Assembly: GCF_900112335.1 (NCBI RefSeq)
Contig: NZ_FOLG01000025.1
Location: 1-35,718, forward strand
DNA length: 35,718 bases
DNA from: Tropicimonas isoalkanivorans
GTDB lineage: Bacteria > Pseudomonadota > Alphaproteobacteria > Rhodobacterales > Rhodobacteraceae
Direction: 5' to 3'
Of the stretch, positions 32,069-35,718 are shown piece after piece. Each line of letters begins with the position of its first letter. Position 1 is the first letter of the stretch. Below the pieces are notes generated by a model. That model had not been told where the DNA came from and ran no database searches. It was given only the letters and a program-made list of their open reading frames with translations. A program made the position numbers and the translations under genes.

Positions 32069-33057
32069 ACGCATCCATGAGCCAATGCCTGATGCAGATG
32101 GTCCACACGGACTATGTCATCGCCGACTACCAGAGCGAAATTGCTCCGCGCTGGTGCACCGGCTGCGGCGACACCGCGATCCTGACCGCCATGCAGCGTC
32201 TGTGCCGCGACGAGCAGCTTCCGCCCGAAAAGACGGTCTGCGTCTCCGGGATCGGCTGCGCCTCCCGCCTGCCGCACTACATGAACGCCTACGGCTTCCA
32301 CGGCATCCACGGGCGCGCCCTGCCCGTGGCGGAAGGGATCAAGATCCGCCGGCCGGACCTCAACGTCTTCGTCACCACCGGGGACGGCGACTGTTGCTCC
32401 ATCGGCGCCGCGCACTGGCTCCACGCCATCCGCTACAACATGAACATGACGCTGCTGCTGCACGACAACAACGTCTACGGCCTGACCAAGAAACAGGCGT
32501 CCCCCACGTCCCCGCAGGGCATGAAGAGCAACACCACGCCATTCGGCGCGACGCTCAACCCATTGAACCCGTTGACGGTGACGCTCGGAGTGTCGAACGT
32601 CTCCTTCGTCGCGCAGGCGGTCGACTGGATCCCCGACCTGCTCTACGACATTCTGCGGCAGGCCTACCATCACAAGGGGTTTTCCTTCGTTCGCATCCTG
32701 CAGCGCTGCCCGAACTTCATGGAGCATCGGTTCGACGACTGGGTCCGCGACCCGTCCAAGATGCGCATCCTGACCCATGCCAACGGCCTTAGGCTGAAGC
32801 CCGAGGTCTCCCGCGTCTACAAGAACCAGGAAACGCACGACCCGCTGGACATGCCACGGGCGTTGGCTCTTGCCGCGCTGAAGGAGGAAATTCCGGTCGG
32901 CATCCTGTACCGCGACCCGACCGTGCCCTGCTACGACGAGTTGCGCGCGGGCGAACGGCCGAGCACGCCGGGCCTGGTGGAACTCGTGCTCAACGAGGAA
33001 TTCGACAAGGTGGGCATCTGGCCCGCCGAGACGGCACCGGCTGCGGCCGGGGAGTGA
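32065..33057 (+). CDS. korB: 2-oxoacid:ferredoxin oxidoreductase, beta subunit
   Basis: This 330-residue TPP- and [4Fe-4S]-binding subunit has the four candidate cluster ligands Cys31 and Cys34 (PRWCTGCGD), Cys65 (SGIGCASR) and Cys215 (LQRCPNF). The TPP-Mg motif is TTGDGDCCSIG (105-114) followed by LLHDNNVYGLTKKQASPTS. HGRALPVAEGIK (82-93) is a strong family block, and the GLTKxQxSPTS form is common in 2-oxoglutarate-type KorB. It receives electrons from the TPP intermediate and hands them to ferredoxin. There are no further ferredoxin domains, so an external carrier is required; the next gene encodes a candidate. Confidence 0.95.
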   Translation: MNASMSQCLMQMVHTDYVIADYQSEIAPRWCTGCGDTAILTAMQRLCRDEQLPPEKTVCVSGIGCASRLPHYMNAYGFHGIHGRALPVAEGIKIRRPDLNVFVTTGDGDCCSIGAAHWLHAIRYNMNMTLLLHDNNVYGLTKKQASPTSPQGMKSNTTPFGATLNPLNPLTVTLGVSNVSFVAQAVDWIPDLLYDILRQAYHHKGFSFVRILQRCPNFMEHRFDDWVRDPSKMRILTHANGLRLKPEVSRVYKNQETHDPLDMPRALALAALKEEIPVGILYRDPTVPCYDELRAGERPSTPGLVELVLNEEFDKVGIWPAETAPAAAGE

Positions 33058-33062
33058 AGATC

Positions 33063-35273
33063 ATGCAACAACAGGCTGAAATCACGAAAACTCCCGCGTC
33101 CACCACCGCACCGACAGAAGACGAGGCACCGGCGCTGCCGCCGCTGCGCCCGGCACTCTTCGCCCGCTACACCGATCTGGAGAGCCTGCGTTACGACTAC
33201 CCTCTCGTGCTGCTCGAGACGGGCGACGGGGGGCCGCTTTTCCGGCCGTTGAGCCGCATCGTCGACGACGTCCTGAGCGTCGCTGCACCGCCTGACGCGT
33301 CCGGCGAGGCCATGCGCCAGCAAGTGCTGCGGCTGGAGGCCCGCATTCGCCGCAACGTGGCGCTCGGGCGCGAGGGAATGCTGTCGGACCTTTGGCAGGA
33401 CAATGCCACTCGCATGGTCAAGGAAAGCGGCCAGTCGCCATTCGGTTCGCTCGGGACCAACCTCGACATCGCCCGCAAGCGGCTGACGCTGGACGGGGTG
33501 GTGATCGGGTGCGACCACACCACGCCCGGAAAGGTCGTGACCCATACCTGGAGGGCGAAGCAGAACGCCAAGGCGCGGCGTTTCCGCCGCAAGGTCGAGG
33601 GGCTGATCCTGCGCCTGACGGACATCCTGAAGTCCGACCACATGAAATCCGACGAGGCCCACAGTGCGGGCGCGCTGGCCTCCGCCATGGGTCAGGATCA
33701 AGATTCTTCCATTGATTTCGGCTCCTTGTCGCGCATTCTTGATAGGGCAAGACCGGAAGACCGCCTCCCGGAAGATCGCGTCAGGCGCATCAAGACAGCG
33801 TTGGAAGCCCTTCAATGCCAGCCGTTTTTCGGCCCCGGACGCGCGACCGAGATCTGCCGCCGCCGCCCCGCGCCGTACAGCTACACCTTCGACAGTTGCG
33901 CCGCTGCTTTGGACGCCCTGCGCGAGCGGTTGCCCGCCATACTAGAGTTTACCAAGGCGGTGACGATTGCGGAACTGGAGGTCGAGAACAAATATCGGCC
34001 CGACTTACACGACCCGATCTTCGAGACGTTCGACGTGAGCGACCTGACGGCGGACCAGATGGAACTGCTGCCCGGGTCGTTGATCCTGCTTCACGACGGG
34101 GTCACCGAGTCCGCCGAGATCGCCCGCGCCTTCGAGGCGCTGGCTGGTGGCCTTCAGATCACCGTGCTGATCCAGGTCGATGACATTCTCGGCCCCACGT
34201 CGCCGGAGCCGCCGCGCAATTCCTTCGGCGCGGGGACCGCGCGGTTGGCATCCATGGCGATGGGGTTGAACAATGCCTTCGTCCTGCAGGCGTCCAGCGC
34301 GCATCTCTATCGGATGCAGGAGGCGTTTCAACGCGGAATTCAGCACCAGGGACCGGCGCTTTTCAGCATCTATTCCGGCGCAACCCGCACCGTGCCCGGC
34401 GTGCCGCCCTACGTGCTCTCGGCGGCGGCGACGGAATCGCGTGCCTTTCCCAACTTCACCTATGATCCGTCGGCAGGCTCGGACCTGGCGGCACGGTTTA
34501 ATCTGGCCCACAACCCGCAGGTCGGCGTGGACTGGCCGGAGCATCGATTGGACTACGAAACGGCAGACGGAGAACGTCAGAGCGAAGCGCTGCCTTTCAC
34601 GTTTGCCGATTTCGCGATCGGAGATGTCCGCTATCAGCGGTTCTGCCATCCCGCCGCGCAGGACGACTGGACGCCCGACATGGTCCCGTTCGGCCAGGCT
34701 GGATCCGGTCCGGGTGCCAAGGATCGCATACCGGAACCCTACGTGCTTGGCCTTACGCCTGAAAACGGCCTCCTGCGCGTCGGCGTGGACGACAAGATCG
34801 TTCAGGCGGCCGCGCGCTGCAACGACGCCTGGCGGCGGTTGCAGGAACTTGCAGGCATCAACAATTCCCACGCTCTGCGCCTGCTCTCCGAGGAGCGGAA
34901 AAACCGCGAGGCGTCGGCGATTGAAATCGCGGCCGCCTTGCCCACTGCAGACGCGACGCCTGCCCTCCCAGAGGCGCCGCCCAGCCCCGTTCAACTTGCG
35001 CAGGAGCCAGCCCCCGAACCGACCGGTGACGATCCGTGGATCGAGACCGCGCGCTGCACCACCTGCAAGGAGTGCACGCAGATCAACAGCGCCCTCTTCA
35101 AGTTCGATGAAAACATGCAGGCCTATATCGCCGACCCGGATGCCGGGACCTATCGGCAGATCGTGGAGGCGGCCGAAAGCTGTCAGGTGAGCATCATCCA
35201 CCCCGGCCAGCCGCGGAATCTCGAGGAGGCAGACCTCGACGAACTGCGTGAGCGCGCGAAGCCCTTTTTGTGA
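33063..35273 (+). CDS. Degenerate PFOR-like protein with C-terminal [4Fe-4S] ferredoxin domain
   Basis: A 736-residue protein from ATG 33063 (GGGGAG 8 nt upstream; GTG 33054 is too near). Residues 1-330 match nothing I know: a polar N-terminus, then helix-rich sequence with basic stretches (KARRFRRKVEG). Residues about 335-490 resemble the TPP domain VI of pyruvate:ferredoxin oxidoreductase: ASMAMGLNNAFVLQASSAHL, EAFQRGIQHQGPALFSIYSG and ESRAFPNFTYDPS align in order with that domain, but GDG...N is replaced by HDG (343-346) and a changed Asn segment, so TPP binding is doubtful. An Ala/Pro linker (about 628-657) leads to a mono-cluster ferredoxin with Cys665, Cys668, Cys671 and Cys707. It is the last gene of the nfnAB-korAB operon and probably carries or docks electrons for KorAB and NfnAB. 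Confidence 0.75.
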   Translation: MQQQAEITKTPASTTAPTEDEAPALPPLRPALFARYTDLESLRYDYPLVLLETGDGGPLFRPLSRIVDDVLSVAAPPDASGEAMRQQVLRLEARIRRNVALGREGMLSDLWQDNATRMVKESGQSPFGSLGTNLDIARKRLTLDGVVIGCDHTTPGKVVTHTWRAKQNAKARRFRRKVEGLILRLTDILKSDHMKSDEAHSAGALASAMGQDQDSSIDFGSLSRILDRARPEDRLPEDRVRRIKTALEALQCQPFFGPGRATEICRRRPAPYSYTFDSCAAALDALRERLPAILEFTKAVTIAELEVENKYRPDLHDPIFETFDVSDLTADQMELLPGSLILLHDGVTESAEIARAFEALAGGLQITVLIQVDDILGPTSPEPPRNSFGAGTARLASMAMGLNNAFVLQASSAHLYRMQEAFQRGIQHQGPALFSIYSGATRTVPGVPPYVLSAAATESRAFPNFTYDPSAGSDLAARFNLAHNPQVGVDWPEHRLDYETADGERQSEALPFTFADFAIGDVRYQRFCHPAAQDDWTPDMVPFGQAGSGPGAKDRIPEPYVLGLTPENGLLRVGVDDKIVQAAARCNDAWRRLQELAGINNSHALRLLSEERKNREASAIEIAAALPTADATPALPEAPPSPVQLAQEPAPEPTGDDPWIETARCTTCKECTQINSALFKFDENMQAYIADPDAGTYRQIVEAAESCQVSIIHPGQPRNLEEADLDELRERAKPFL

Positions 35274-35452
35274 TCGACCGGTCCATCTCATGCCGGGAAA
35301 GCGTGTGGGCGGCGGCGTGCCGTGACGTCCGCCACCGCACGTTTGGCGCTTTTGGGATTGGGTATTTTTGCCAACAAGAGGGGCGGGGTGGCTTGGGGGT
35401 GTTGAGGGGTGCGGCGGCCGCCTTGGGGGGGCGGGCGCCGCGGTGGGTTGGG
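35274..35452. other. Convergent intergenic region after the kor operon
   Basis: These 179 nt separate the ferredoxin-fusion gene from the convergent dhaL. TTGGC (near 35343) and GCCAA (near 35369) flank the AT-rich GGGATTGGGTATTTTT and could act as a weak terminator; from memory, similar GGGTATTTTTGxCxAAxA stretches are frequent between genes in Rhodobacterales. I see no gene here. Confidence 0.35.
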
Positions 35453-35718
35453 TCAGGCGGTGCCGGTGGCGAGCGCCTCGGTCATGGCGGCGAGCACCAC
35501 GTGGGTGGAAGCGGCGCCGGGGTCGACGTGGCCGATGGAGCGGGTGCCGAGCTTTTTGGAGCGGCCGCGGCGGCTTTCCATGTCGCGGGTGGCCTCCGCG
35601 CCGGCCTTTGCGCCCTCGGCGGCCGCCTGAAGCACGCCCAGGGCGTCCGCCCCGTCTTTGGCCGCCTTGCGGGCGGCTTCGGCGGCGGGTTTCCAGGCGT
35701 CGATCATGGTCTTGTCGC
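35453..35718 (-). CDS. dhaL: Dihydroxyacetone kinase subunit DhaL, C-terminal part (5' end outside window)
   Basis: The minus-strand frame is open to the right edge of the window and ends at 35453. The visible 88 residues contain GRSKKLGTRSIGHVDPGAAS, the conserved block of the DhaL/DAK2 nucleotide-binding barrel in which GRxxYLGxRSxGxxDPGA residues line the ATP or ADP pocket. DhaL phosphorylates dihydroxyacetone or a related triose together with DhaK. The last residues before the stop (VLAAMTEALATG) form the terminal helix of the barrel. The N-terminal part with the metal-binding aspartates is outside the window, so activity cannot be judged. Confidence 0.93.
   Translation of the reverse strand, partial: DKTMIDAWKPAAEAARKAAKDGADALGVLQAAAEGAKAGAEATRDMESRRGRSKKLGTRSIGHVDPGAASTHVVLAAMTEALATGTA

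Noticed and set aside
33054-33062. GTG 33054 as start of the ferredoxin-fusion gene, and GTG 28602 for nfnB
   Set aside because: In both cases the nearest purine-rich site is too close to the GTG and well spaced for the following ATG.
1-35718. Mobile elements, prophage genes, CRISPR arrays, tRNA or rRNA genes
   Set aside because: I looked for transposase or integrase motifs, spaced direct repeats and tRNA-like cloverleaf sequences and found none convincing; base composition looks even across the window.

Overview
The window is high-GC, gene-dense bacterial chromosome. Close homology to alphaproteobacterial gene content, many 4-nt ATGA overlaps, a serralysin-type RTX protease, a TctABC transporter and an FnrL-type box suggest an alphaproteobacterium, most likely of the Rhodobacterales (an inference from gene content and style; no rRNA or tRNA gene is present to test it). 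I see no insertion sequence, phage, CRISPR array or stable RNA gene.

Layout. (1) 1-447: 3' end of the S-adenosylhomocysteine hydrolase gene. (2) 508-7617: a surface-polysaccharide region with a SAM-dependent methyltransferase and an OafA-type acyltransferase with SGNH domain on the + strand, then a convergent four-gene glycosyltransferase operon on the - strand (WecG/TagA family, GT4, GT2, GT2). (3) 8087-10522: a secreted subtilisin with P domain and RTX repeats, lacking a signal peptide and ending in a type I secretion signal. (4) 10549-17606: a periplasmic pentaheme c-type cytochrome divergent from a complete nqrABCDEF operon, followed by a CBS-domain protein. The NqrB here is compact and has lost the segment that carries its covalent FMN. 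(5) 17744-20564: a TauE/SafE exporter and a PoxB-like thiamine-diphosphate enzyme. (6) 20684-27032: a tripartite tricarboxylate transporter operon (tctCBA, - strand) divergent from its probable regulators: an OmpR-type response regulator, a TctE-type histidine kinase and a third, periplasmic binding protein. (7) 27216-27449: a small orphan ORF. (8) 27643-35273: an operon of nfnA, nfnB, a fused korA, korB and a 736-residue protein with a degenerate PFOR-like domain and a C-terminal [4Fe-4S] ferredoxin. It is preceded by a near-perfect FNR-type site placed at about -41 from a plausible -10. (9) 35453-35718: 3' part of dhaL, - strand.

How the parts may work together (inference). Tricarboxylates imported by TctABC feed 2-oxoglutarate. 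KorAB would oxidise a 2-oxoacid and reduce ferredoxin. NfnAB would equilibrate ferredoxin, NADH and NADPH, and the ferredoxin-fusion protein would be a dedicated carrier or scaffold. Nqr would pass NADH electrons to quinone and pump Na+, perhaps in modified form. The divergent pentaheme cytochrome suggests a periplasmic electron outlet or inlet. The FNR-type site suggests that the Kor module is induced when oxygen is low. The strongest candidates for something undescribed are the compact NqrB with its neighbouring multiheme cytochrome, and the Nfn-Kor-ferredoxin-fusion operon.
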